From a bacterium (GTDB taxonomy: Bacteria; Planctomycetota; UBA1135; GCA-002686595): a DNA stretch of 64,000 nucleotides. The DNA lies in contig JAAELL010000602.1 in the NCBI GenBank assembly GCA_024226735.1, forward strand, positions 46,186-110,185. Reading direction: 5' to 3'. Below are positions 1-7,815 of this stretch, in pieces. The notes beneath the pieces are model-generated. The model was not told where the DNA came from and did not search any database. It saw only the letters and a list, made by a program, of their open reading frames with translations. The translations under genes and the position numbers were made by a program. Position 1 is the first letter of the stretch. Each line of letters opens with the position of its first letter.

Positions 1-12
1 TAGCAATCCCCT

Positions 13-3000
13 TTACTCGAACAGAACCGAAACCCCGTCGGTGAAGTTCGAGGTCACCCCGTCGCGGTACCAGCCCTGGAAGTTCCAGGAGTCGCCCGGC
101 TGGATTGCCGTCGTGCCCGGGTTAGCGGCGATCGGAACCGCCGTGAGGTTGACGTCGATCGAGAACTGGCCCGACGCACCGGAGTTCCGCACCAGCTCGT
201 CGAAACGGCCCAGCATGCTGCCGCCGGCGAGACAGAAATTGCCGGAGCTGCTGCCGGGGGTCGGGTCGAAGCCCTGGACGGGGCTGGCGAGGAAGTACCC
301 GAACTCGCCCAGCGGCATGCTGGCGGCCGTCAGCGTCAGGTCGTTGTCGGTCACATCCGCGCTGCCCGTCGCGGTGATCGACGCGGGGTTTCCGGTCGAG
401 TTCGGCAGGTTGGGCGAGCAGTAGTTGTTGCCGATCGGCGGCGTGGCGGGCGGGTCCCACTCGACGACGAGCCGCGCGGGTTCCGGCGTGCCGTCGAACG
501 ACTCCGCCGTGCGCTCGCCGGTGCCGGTGACGAGGATCAGGACTCGGTTGCCGCTCTGCCAGCCGGGTCGGTCGACGACCTCTTGCAAGACGCTCCCGAG
601 GTCGGACGTCCGCTGCAGTATCCCGATCGCCTGCACGTACTGCCACGGGCTCGGGAACCACGGGGCCAAGGCCGTCGTCGTCGGGCGGCTCGAGAGGTCG
701 GAGCTCGACTGGGTGATCGGCGGCGCGTCGTCGGACGCCTCCGCCCGGATCGTCAAGAACGTCGGTTCGGTGCCGACCTCGTCCGTGGTGAACTGAACGT
801 GGCCGGAGGTGATGGTCGCGCCCTGCGGCACGTCGAGTTGGAAGCGCATCCCGACCGTCTGGTCCGAGCCGTCGAAGGTGAACTCGAGGTCGCTGCTCGT
901 GAGGCTCATCACCCCGCCCGCACTCTCCTCTCCGTCGTTGTCCGAGCTCTGGATCTGCGTCTCGAGGCGCAGGGGCGTGCGGACGTCGATCACGCGCCCC
1001 GGCGTGCTCGCGGAGCTGCCGTCGGTCGCGACGACGAGTGCGCTCAGGACGTACGAGCCCGGAGCCGGCGGAGTCCAGCTGCCCGTGTAGGGCGCGAAGT
1101 TCTCCACGCCGGCGAGCTCGTCGTCGACGTAGAACTCGACCCGTTCCACCGGACCGGACGGCGTTGCCTCCAGTTGGATCTCCTGATTCGGCAGTCCGGT
1201 CGTGCCCGCGACCGGCAGGTCGAGCGAGACCGCGACCGTGCTCGCGCAATCGGGGTAGATCCACGACTCGACGTGCGTCGAAAGACCGCCGTCGTCGGTG
1301 ACGGTGAGCTCGATGCGGTACGCGTAGAACTCACCGTCGCACGGGGTGGGGGGGATCACCGCGATCGTCATCGGGTTCGTGTCCGGCGGCTCGGGGTGCG
1401 AGTGCACGCTGTGGTGCAGCGAGACGAGCCACTCGTAGCTGAGCTCGCTCGGACCGTGCTCGGCGTCGCTGACCGTAGCGGCGAGCGGCAGGTTCGTGCT
1501 CTGCTGCGTCGAGTAGGTCGAGCCGTTCACGAAGCTCGTGATCTCGACCATCGGAGGCGTGTTGTTGAGGAACACGTCGTAGGTCGTCGAGTCGCTCCCG
1601 CCCGCATCGTCGCTGACCGTCAACGTCACGGAGTAGCTCGTCGGGTTGCTGCCGGCCGCGAACGTGTGCAGCGGCGTCGGCTCCGTCGAAGTACCGCCAT
1701 CGCCGAAGTCCCAGTCGAACGTCAGGAGCCCGTTCTCGGGATCGGTCGAGCTCGTTCCGTCGAAGCGCACGGTCAGCGGGCCCGCGCCGAACAGCGTGTC
1801 GGCTCCGATCTCCGCGTCGGGGTCGATGTTGACGTTGCCGGCGAAGCGGATGCGGCGCAGCTCGTATTGCTGAAAGGGCACGTAGACCAAGCTGCCGTCG
1901 GTCGGATCCTCGGTGAGGAACACCGGTCGCTGGGGCACGCCGAAGTCGAGGACCTCGGTCGGCTTGTCGTCGGGACCGAAGTCGATCGCACGCATCCAGT
2001 TGGTCGTGTAGTCCATGTGGAAGTACAGACCGTTGTAGACCGGATCGAAGCCGACGCCGCTGTGCCACACGCCGGCGACGGCACACCGGCCGTCGAACGC
2101 TTGGCCGGCGACCGGGGAGCCCGGGGTCCCCAGGAAGGCGATTGCCGCGTCGTTGCCGGAGAAAACCGGGATGCGCGTGACGTCGCTTCCGTGGCGGTAG
2201 TCGAGCTCCGGCCGGCGGTGCATGAACGTCGGTGTCGAGGCTGGGATCTGCTGCCCGTTGCACGGGTTGGGGAACGATGGCGACTGATCGAGCTGCTCCT
2301 GCTTGATCAAGTCCTGGAAGCGAAAGAACGGCACGCCACAGTTGTTGGCTGGATTGGGCGCGTCCAGATTCTGGGTCAGGGCGTCGTTGTACCCGCCGTT
2401 GAGCGTCAGCCCCTCGAAGATCGGCCAGCCGAAGTTCATGCCGGCCTCGGTCGCGACGTGGATGTCCTCCCACGTGTTCCAGCCGACGTCGCCGATGTAG
2501 ATCGCTCCCGGCTGTCCGGCGGCCGGATTCGATTGACCCGTCCCCGGGCGCAACGCGATGCGGAAGGGGTTGCGCAGGCCGAGGCACCAGACCCGTGACC
2601 GCGCCGAGCGCGGTTCGCCCGCATCGTAGAACGGGTTGGAGGGCACGCCGTCGCCCGTCGCCGGGTCGATGCGGATGAGCTTGCCGTTGAGGCTGCCGAT
2701 CAGCTGCGAGCGGAACGCCCCGACGTTCTCGGCGGGGCGGATGATCCCGTTGTTCAGCGCTTGGTTCCAGTACGTGCTGTTGTGGCTGCCCGAGTCGACC
2801 GCGGTGTAACTCGCGCCGTCGCCGCTCGAGGCGATCAGGGTGCCGTCCTCGCCGAAGACGATCGAGCCCGTTCCGTGGGACTCGTGCAGGATCGGGACGC
2901 CCGAGTCGATCGTGTCGCCGAGCAGAACGAGCCGGCTGCCCGGGACCAGGGTCGTGAAGTTCGTCGCGGCGTCGGCGGTGTAGCGCGTGATACGGCCGAT

Positions 3001-3408
3001 CGTCGCCGCGTAATACTGGTTGGTGCCGGGGTCGTAATTGCCCGTGCCGGCGAACAGTAGATGGTGCCGGTCGACGACGTAATAGAGGTAGATGTGGCCG
3101 TTGACAAGGAAGTCCGGATCGAGCGCGATCGACAGCAGCCCGAAGTCGCGCCAGTTGCCGACCTCGTCCTCGATGTCGATCAGCGGACCCGGGAGGCGCA
3201 CGCCGTTCTCGACGATGTGGACGTGACCCCTCTGTTCCGCGACGTACATGCGCCCGTTCGCGTCGAACACGCCGCCGACGACGTTGTCCCATCCACCGAG
3301 GATGAGCTCGTCGACGTAGTCGGGGGGCAGGCTTTGTGCGGCGAGGGGTGGTGCCAGGAGGGTGGCTGTGGCAAGCAGAGTGACGCTACCGATCGAATTC
3401 ATGCTCAT
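13..3408 (-). CDS. Secreted sugar dehydrogenase-like beta-propeller protein with PKD domain and C-terminal module
   Basis: 1131 aa. An N-terminal signal peptide (about residues 1-25, ending LAAQ) is followed by a PQQ-type glucose/sorbosone dehydrogenase propeller (about 30-515; hallmarks MYVAEQRGHVHIVENG, GLLSIALDPDF, RIDPATGDG, GDVGWNTWEDIHV). Next come a PKD domain (about 535-615, FDWDFGDGG), an Ig-like stretch, and a region resembling DNRLRE/CBM96 modules (about 815-985). The last ~140 residues (NNYCSPNLPNSTG onward) are a Cys-containing module found at the end of other secreted proteins in this window, and it stops right at the stop codon. Likely an exported, surface or periplasmic sugar oxidoreductase; the substrate cannot be told. 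ATG at 3408 gives a good signal peptide; a second ATG lies two codons downstream. Confidence 0.85.
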   Translation of the reverse strand: MSMNSIGSVTLLATATLLAPPLAAQSLPPDYVDELILGGWDNVVGGVFDANGRMYVAEQRGHVHIVENGVRLPGPLIDIEDEVGNWRDFGLLSIALDPDFLVNGHIYLYYVVDRHHLLFAGTGNYDPGTNQYYAATIGRITRYTADAATNFTTLVPGSRLVLLGDTIDSGVPILHESHGTGSIVFGEDGTLIASSGDGASYTAVDSGSHNSTYWNQALNNGIIRPAENVGAFRSQLIGSLNGKLIRIDPATGDGVPSNPFYDAGEPRSARSRVWCLGLRNPFRIALRPGTGQSNPAAGQPGAIYIGDVGWNTWEDIHVATEAGMNFGWPIFEGLTLNGGYNDALTQNLDAPNPANNCGVPFFRFQDLIKQEQLDQSPSFPNPCNGQQIPASTPTFMHRRPELDYRHGSDVTRIPVFSGNDAAIAFLGTPGSPVAGQAFDGRCAVAGVWHSGVGFDPVYNGLYFHMDYTTNWMRAIDFGPDDKPTEVLDFGVPQRPVFLTEDPTDGSLVYVPFQQYELRRIRFAGNVNIDPDAEIGADTLFGAGPLTVRFDGTSSTDPENGLLTFDWDFGDGGTSTEPTPLHTFAAGSNPTSYSVTLTVSDDAGGSDSTTYDVFLNNTPPMVEITSFVNGSTYSTQQSTNLPLAATVSDAEHGPSELSYEWLVSLHHSVHSHPEPPDTNPMTIAVIPPTPCDGEFYAYRIELTVTDDGGLSTHVESWIYPDCASTVAVSLDLPVAGTTGLPNQEIQLEATPSGPVERVEFYVDDELAGVENFAPYTGSWTPPAPGSYVLSALVVATDGSSASTPGRVIDVRTPLRLETQIQSSDNDGEESAGGVMSLTSSDLEFTFDGSDQTVGMRFQLDVPQGATITSGHVQFTTDEVGTEPTFLTIRAEASDDAPPITQSSSDLSSRPTTTALAPWFPSPWQYVQAIGILQRTSDLGSVLQEVVDRPGWQSGNRVLILVTGTGERTAESFDGTPEPARLVVEWDPPATPPIGNNYCSPNLPNSTGNPASITATGSADVTDNDLTLTAASMPLGEFGYFLASPVQGFDPTPGSSSGNFCLAGGSMLGRFDELVRNSGASGQFSIDVNLTAVPIAANPGTTAIQPGDSWNFQGWYRDGVTSNFTDGVSVLFE

Positions 3409-3526
3409 GCGGCTCCAACGATTCTCACGCCGATTTGGCGCGCCTTTGCGATTCGCCCTCCAGGCTACACGATTCTCGTCGCAGGAGCGGGGTCGCCAGC
3501 GGTCCCCGCTCCCGCCGTTTCCAATG

Positions 3527-4888
3527 TCATTTTCCGATCACGACGGTTCCTCCCGTTGCCTTGAGCGTGAGTGGCTTGTCGAGCGGGGCGAACGTCTCGT
3601 CGTACGAGCCGCTGGCGATCGAGACGATGCCACCGCTCGTAACGAGAGCGGCACCTTGTGAGACAGTACGTACAGGAGCGGATGCGGATCCGTTGCCTCC
3701 GGGGGGGGCGTTCGCGTCGACGTATACGATGACGAGCGGCGTCGCCGTGAACCGTCCGGTCTGCGTGATCGGGCCGTTCATGACGATGACTGCCGGGTTG
3801 CTCATCCCCGTGTAGCTTCCTGAGCCCGATCCGGTCCAGCCGGAGAACGAGAAGCCCGGCAGTGGTGTCGCCGAGATCGAGACCTGAGTGCCCGCCGCGT
3901 AGCTTCCGTTCGGCGGGTTCACGTTTCCCCCAGTCTCGGCCGTCATCGTGAGCGAGTAGACCGGCGTCGAACCGGGGACGTGAATCACGGCGTGCAGCGG
4001 CGCATTGGTGCCGGAAGTCCGGGACGACCAGGAGACCCCACCGCTGCTCGAGCGCAGGATCGTGCCCGTGCTCCCGACGGCCCAGCCGACGCTGGCGTTC
4101 CTGAATACCACGTCGGCGAGGGACGCACCTCCGTCGTACGTGTCCGTCCAGGACGCGCCGGCGTCGGTGGTTCGGTACATCTCGTGATCACCGCTGATCC
4201 AGCCCCTCGAACCATCGACGAAGTGGATTCCCGTCAGGTTGAACGAGGTCGGAAGAGGGTCGGAAGACCACGTCGCTCCGCCGTTGCTCGAACGCAACAG
4301 GCCTCCGGTGTTCCCGACCGCGAGTCCAGCGTTGCCCTCGAAGTGGACCTGGTTCAGCACCTGACCGAAGTACTGGGCGGACCAGCTCGCCCCGCCGTTC
4401 GAGGTCTTGAGGATCACGTTCGTCCCGACGACCCAGCCGGTACTGGCGTTGGCGAAGAAGACGTCTCGTAGCGTGAAGTTGGTCCCCGACACTAGTGTGC
4501 TCCAGGTGCCACCACCGTCGGTCGTCCTCAGGATCGTGCCCGTGGTCCCGACCGCCCAGCCACGCGTAGCGCTGACGAAAGCGACAGCGTGCAGGACGTA
4601 TCCGGTGGAGAGGACTTGGCTCCAGTTTGCGCCTCCGTCCGTCGTCTTCAGGGCCGTTCCCGAACCAACGATGTAGCCCGTCTCCTGGGTAGGAAAGTCG
4701 ACGTCGTTGAGCGCCTGACTCGTGAAGGGTGGGATCGCTGTCCAGGTAAGCCCGTCGTCGACGCTGTTGAGGATCGTCCCGGTTCCGCCGACGGCCCAGA
4801 TGGCGTCTGTCTGGCGCGCCTGTGCGGGGTTCGCCGAACTGACCAGCACCGCGAGCAGGAGAGCGCCGGGTCTCGAGAGTCTTCGCAT
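3527..4888 (-). CDS. Secreted Ycf48-like beta-propeller with InlB-type repeat and beta-helix stub
   Basis: 453 aa. The ATG at 4888 is chosen because AGGAGGAGAG lies just upstream and it leaves a 16-nt gap after the preceding gene; an in-frame ATG at 4942 would overlap that gene. A signal peptide is followed by about seven blades of the Ycf48/BNR type, each with a variant of GWAVGTTGTILRTTDGG. Then comes an InlB/Listeria-Bacteroides-like domain (about 305-375, FSFSGWTGSGSG). A ~65-residue tail (YVDANAPPGGNG to VVIGK-stop) looks like the first coil of a pectin-lyase beta-helix. The same kind of tail ends the protein at 6673-7794. Probably exported; function unknown. Likely co-transcribed with the FG-GAP gene upstream. 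Confidence 0.8.
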   Translation of the reverse strand: MRRLSRPGALLLAVLVSSANPAQARQTDAIWAVGGTGTILNSVDDGLTWTAIPPFTSQALNDVDFPTQETGYIVGSGTALKTTDGGANWSQVLSTGYVLHAVAFVSATRGWAVGTTGTILRTTDGGGTWSTLVSGTNFTLRDVFFANASTGWVVGTNVILKTSNGGASWSAQYFGQVLNQVHFEGNAGLAVGNTGGLLRSSNGGATWSSDPLPTSFNLTGIHFVDGSRGWISGDHEMYRTTDAGASWTDTYDGGASLADVVFRNASVGWAVGSTGTILRSSSGGVSWSSRTSGTNAPLHAVIHVPGSTPVYSLTMTAETGGNVNPPNGSYAAGTQVSISATPLPGFSFSGWTGSGSGSYTGMSNPAVIVMNGPITQTGRFTATPLVIVYVDANAPPGGNGSASAPVRTVSQGAALVTSGGIVSIASGSYDETFAPLDKPLTLKATGGTVVIGK

Positions 4889-4904
4889 CGTGCCTCTCCT
4901 CCTT

Positions 4905-6482
4905 CTACTGCAGGTTAACGACGATGCGAACGAGACCTTCATCGCTCGTGAGCTCCGAGAGAGCCTTGCCGATCACTGCGCCGAAGGCGCGGTCGCGATC
5001 GGTGGCTTTCATCGCGTGCCCCGGCGTCGCGGACGAGGTCAACAGATCGCCAGGTGCGATGGGCCCGTTCGCCGTCGTGCACCGAACGAAGACCTGGCCA
5101 ACCATCGCGATCGGAGTGTCGCCCTCGACTTGGCCGGGTTGGGACAGCTCGAGCCCCGGGTGAATCCCTCCCGCGCCCGAGACGACGCCCACGACGCGCG
5201 CGTCGTAGGGCTCGGCCGCCGGAGAGACCCGACCGTCGGAGTCGACCACCACGACGACTCCCGGTTCGCATTGCGCTCCGGCCGCGACGAAGGGCTCGAC
5301 GACGTCCGCGCCGCCGCGAATCTCGAGCGTGCGTGTCGACACATCGCCGTCGATGTTCAGGTCGACGGTGTCAGGCCCGGCTCCGCGGATCCTCACTACG
5401 CCGGTTCCTGTCGTGCCGGTCTCCCGCGAGACGATCTCGAGCGCGCTCACTCCGGACGAGTCCGGATACCAGCCCCGAATGAGCCATTTGTTGACCGCGC
5501 CTGCCGTCTGAATGCCAACGGAGGGCACCGATCCGCTCGAGTAGACGTTCACGTCGACGAAGCCTCCCGACGCGCTCGAGTGGAAGTCGCCGTTGACCTC
5601 CAGATTCGCATCGGGGTTCGTCGTACCGATCCCCACATTGCCCGTTGCCGCCTCGACGTTGAGGTCGGTGCTCATCGGGTACAGCCTGCCGAGCGAGGGA
5701 TTGCTCGACGCGGCGATGCAGCTGCCGGGCGACGCCTGGTCCGCGAGGTTCGCGACGCACGTGATCAGCGGCTGCGAAGTCGATCCGGGTACGTTCGCCG
5801 AGCCCCACACCGTCCCGGTTCCTCCTCTGAGGATCGAGGTCGAGCGCGCATCGACGAGCGTTGGCTGGGCGGTGCCGTTGGATGTTGCACCGAGGAGGCC
5901 GCCGTTCGGGAGTTGCGCCGCCGGGGAGCCGGCGACGACCTCGTCGAACGCGGCACCCTCTCGGTTGCGTAGGACGTGATAGCCGTCCGTTGCTTCGATC
6001 TCCAGGTCGACGAACCCGTCGTGGTCGAAGTCGACCAGCCGGAGGGAGCGCGCGCCGCGGATCCCCTCGAAAGCAGGCAGGCCGTGTTCAAACACCTGCT
6101 GGGGAGTCCCGCGCCAGAGCGCGAGTCCGGTGCGCTCGGAGCCCACGAGAAGGTCCTGAATGCCGTCGCGGTCGTAGTCGACCCATGCGCCGAAGGACTG
6201 CGGTCCGGCTTCTTCGAGCCCACTCGAGGTCGTGCGGTCCTCGAACGAACCGTCTCCCGCGTTCCGCAGCAGTCGGCTTTGGCCGGAGGGTTCGACGAGG
6301 AACAGATCGACCAATCCGTCTCCGTCGTAGTCGGCCCAGGCCGACCTCGAGGGTGCCGGTGTGACGCGATCGTCCGCCGGCGGCGGGACAACCTTCGGGC
6401 CCTCTTCGGATTCGACCTGGCTCCAAGCTGCCGTCATCGCGGCGCCGAGCAGAACGGTTGCGTACATGAGCCTCATGTTCAT
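4905..6482 (-). CDS. Secreted FG-GAP/VCBS repeat protein
   Basis: 525 aa. Signal peptide (about 1-22, ends AAWSQ). Residues about 45-190 hold three FG-GAP/VCBS calcium-binding blades (DYDGDGLVDLF, DYDRDGIQDLL, DFDHDGFVDLE). The middle has the NVGIGTTNPDANLEVNGDF motif seen in tail-fibre-like and surface proteins. The C-terminus (GPIAPGDLLTSSATPGHAMK, IGKALSELTSDEGLVRIVVNL) matches a conserved uncharacterised C-terminal module of secreted bacterial proteins. AAAGG sits immediately before the ATG at 6482; the ATG at 6476 has more usual spacing and could be the true start. Likely an exported binding protein; ligand unknown. Confidence 0.75.
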   Translation of the reverse strand: MNMRLMYATVLLGAAMTAAWSQVESEEGPKVVPPPADDRVTPAPSRSAWADYDGDGLVDLFLVEPSGQSRLLRNAGDGSFEDRTTSSGLEEAGPQSFGAWVDYDRDGIQDLLVGSERTGLALWRGTPQQVFEHGLPAFEGIRGARSLRLVDFDHDGFVDLEIEATDGYHVLRNREGAAFDEVVAGSPAAQLPNGGLLGATSNGTAQPTLVDARSTSILRGGTGTVWGSANVPGSTSQPLITCVANLADQASPGSCIAASSNPSLGRLYPMSTDLNVEAATGNVGIGTTNPDANLEVNGDFHSSASGGFVDVNVYSSGSVPSVGIQTAGAVNKWLIRGWYPDSSGVSALEIVSRETGTTGTGVVRIRGAGPDTVDLNIDGDVSTRTLEIRGGADVVEPFVAAGAQCEPGVVVVVDSDGRVSPAAEPYDARVVGVVSGAGGIHPGLELSQPGQVEGDTPIAMVGQVFVRCTTANGPIAPGDLLTSSATPGHAMKATDRDRAFGAVIGKALSELTSDEGLVRIVVNLQ

Positions 6483-6672
6483 TGCCTTTCGTGTTCAGGG
6501 GGGCGGGTCAGCACACGGAGGAGCGCAAGGGCTCTTGGGCCACGCGACCAAAAGCCAGACTTTTTTGCGGCGTCGAGCAGAGGAGCAAAAAGCGCCAGAT
6601 TCATCCGAGACGTCCGTCTGTTCTGCGCTCCTGGTCGTGCAGTGAACCCCGTACCGGATCAAAGGAAGCGTG
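6483..6672. promoter_or_regulatory. Divergent intergenic region
   Basis: 190 nt between two divergent secreted-protein genes, so it must hold both promoters. I see AT-richer patches (a T6 run near 6560 and A5 near 6588) but no hexamer pair I would name. The ribosome binding site AAAGGAAG of the downstream gene is at 6661-6668. Confidence 0.3.
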
Positions 6673-7794
6673 ATGAAGAATGGACTGCCCGTCGTGCAAG
6701 TGCTCGCCGCCTGTTGCCTCATCGCTTGCTCGGACTCGAGGGACAGCGCTATCGGGGAACCCCAAGACTCAGGCTCCGCTGCGGAGCACGCACACGGGTG
6801 CTCCATGTCGCCGTCACCGGCCGAGGTCGAGCTCACCCGCTGGCTCGTCCAGCGCGGCGCCTACGAGGTCGATGGACACTTCGACCACTTCCTGGAAGTC
6901 GACGTCGCCTTTCACATCGTGCGGCGCACGAACGGGTCCGGAGGTCTCGACGCCGGTGCGCTCGATGGCGACCTGGCGGACCTCAACGATGCCTTCGAGT
7001 CCACGGGGATTCGCTTCGAGCGGGGCACGTCGGTGCGCTACATCGACTCCGACGCGTTCTACTTCGAGATCGACACGCAGGCGGAGATCGATGCCCTGCG
7101 CTCGACGAGCCCCGTTGCGGGCATGATCAACGTGTACTTCACGCCCAATCTGGCGAACGAGAACTACTCGCTGTGCGGGATCTCGTCGTTCACGTTCTCA
7201 GCCGTTCAGGGGATCGTGATGAATAACTCCTGCTCGTCCTCGTTCGGCAACCACGCGACCCTGGTCCACGAGTTCGGCCACTACTTCGACCTCTTCCACA
7301 CGCATGAGACCGCGTTCGGAGTCGAGTGTCCGGATGGCTCGAACTGCGGCCAGGCGGGAGACCTCGTGTGCAGTACGCCGGCGGATCCGAACCTCTCGGG
7401 ACAGGTGTCCCAGTGTCAGTACACCGGCAACGCGACTGCGTGCGGTTTTCCATACGAACCGCAGCCGTCCAACTACATGTCCTACGCGCCCATTAGCTGC
7501 CGGGTGCGCTTTCGGGGCGGCCAGCGAACGCGCATGCTCGCCACGCTCATCCAACTTCGTCCTGGGCTCATCGGCAGCCCGGGACTTCAGGTGACGTGGG
7601 TCGACTTCGCGGCTTCGGGGGCTCAGACGGGCTCGTTCGCGAACCCGTACCGGACGCTCGCGGCGGGGATCGCTGCCACGGGAGCCGGGGGGAGGGTCGT
7701 GGTCAAGGGCCCCGCGACAACGACGTACGCGCCAACGATCCTGGCCGAGGTCACGCTGGATGCGTTTCGCGGTGAGGTGGTGATCGGAGACTGA
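6673..7794 (+). CDS. M43-type (pappalysin-like) zinc metalloprotease lipoprotein
   Basis: 373 aa from the ATG at 6673 (AAAGGAAG ends 4 nt upstream; a GTG one codon earlier is possible). The lipoprotein signal has a lipobox LIAC. The zinc site HEFGHYFDLFH follows HExxHxxxxxH, and a Met-turn NYMSY lies downstream, as in M43 peptidases. The family usually has Gly at the position where Asp (D of YFD) occurs here. Paired cysteines (VECPDGSNCG, CSTP, CQYTG) fit the disulfide-rich M43 fold. After the protease domain comes a ~65-residue beta-helix-like stub (WVDFAASGAQTGSFANPYRT to VVIGD-stop), related to the end of the 3527-4888 protein. Probably a lipid-anchored extracytoplasmic protease; activity is inferred. 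Confidence 0.8.
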   Translation: MKNGLPVVQVLAACCLIACSDSRDSAIGEPQDSGSAAEHAHGCSMSPSPAEVELTRWLVQRGAYEVDGHFDHFLEVDVAFHIVRRTNGSGGLDAGALDGDLADLNDAFESTGIRFERGTSVRYIDSDAFYFEIDTQAEIDALRSTSPVAGMINVYFTPNLANENYSLCGISSFTFSAVQGIVMNNSCSSSFGNHATLVHEFGHYFDLFHTHETAFGVECPDGSNCGQAGDLVCSTPADPNLSGQVSQCQYTGNATACGFPYEPQPSNYMSYAPISCRVRFRGGQRTRMLATLIQLRPGLIGSPGLQVTWVDFAASGAQTGSFANPYRTLAAGIAATGAGGRVVVKGPATTTYAPTILAEVTLDAFRGEVVIGD

Positions 7795-7815
7795 GGAGGC
7801 CCGTGCTCGCTCCGC

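Noticed and set aside
583..2598. Long open frame of 671 codons on the plus strand opposite the first gene
   Set aside because: Arg/Val-rich composition without domains, fully antisense to a clear gene; an expected by-product of high GC.
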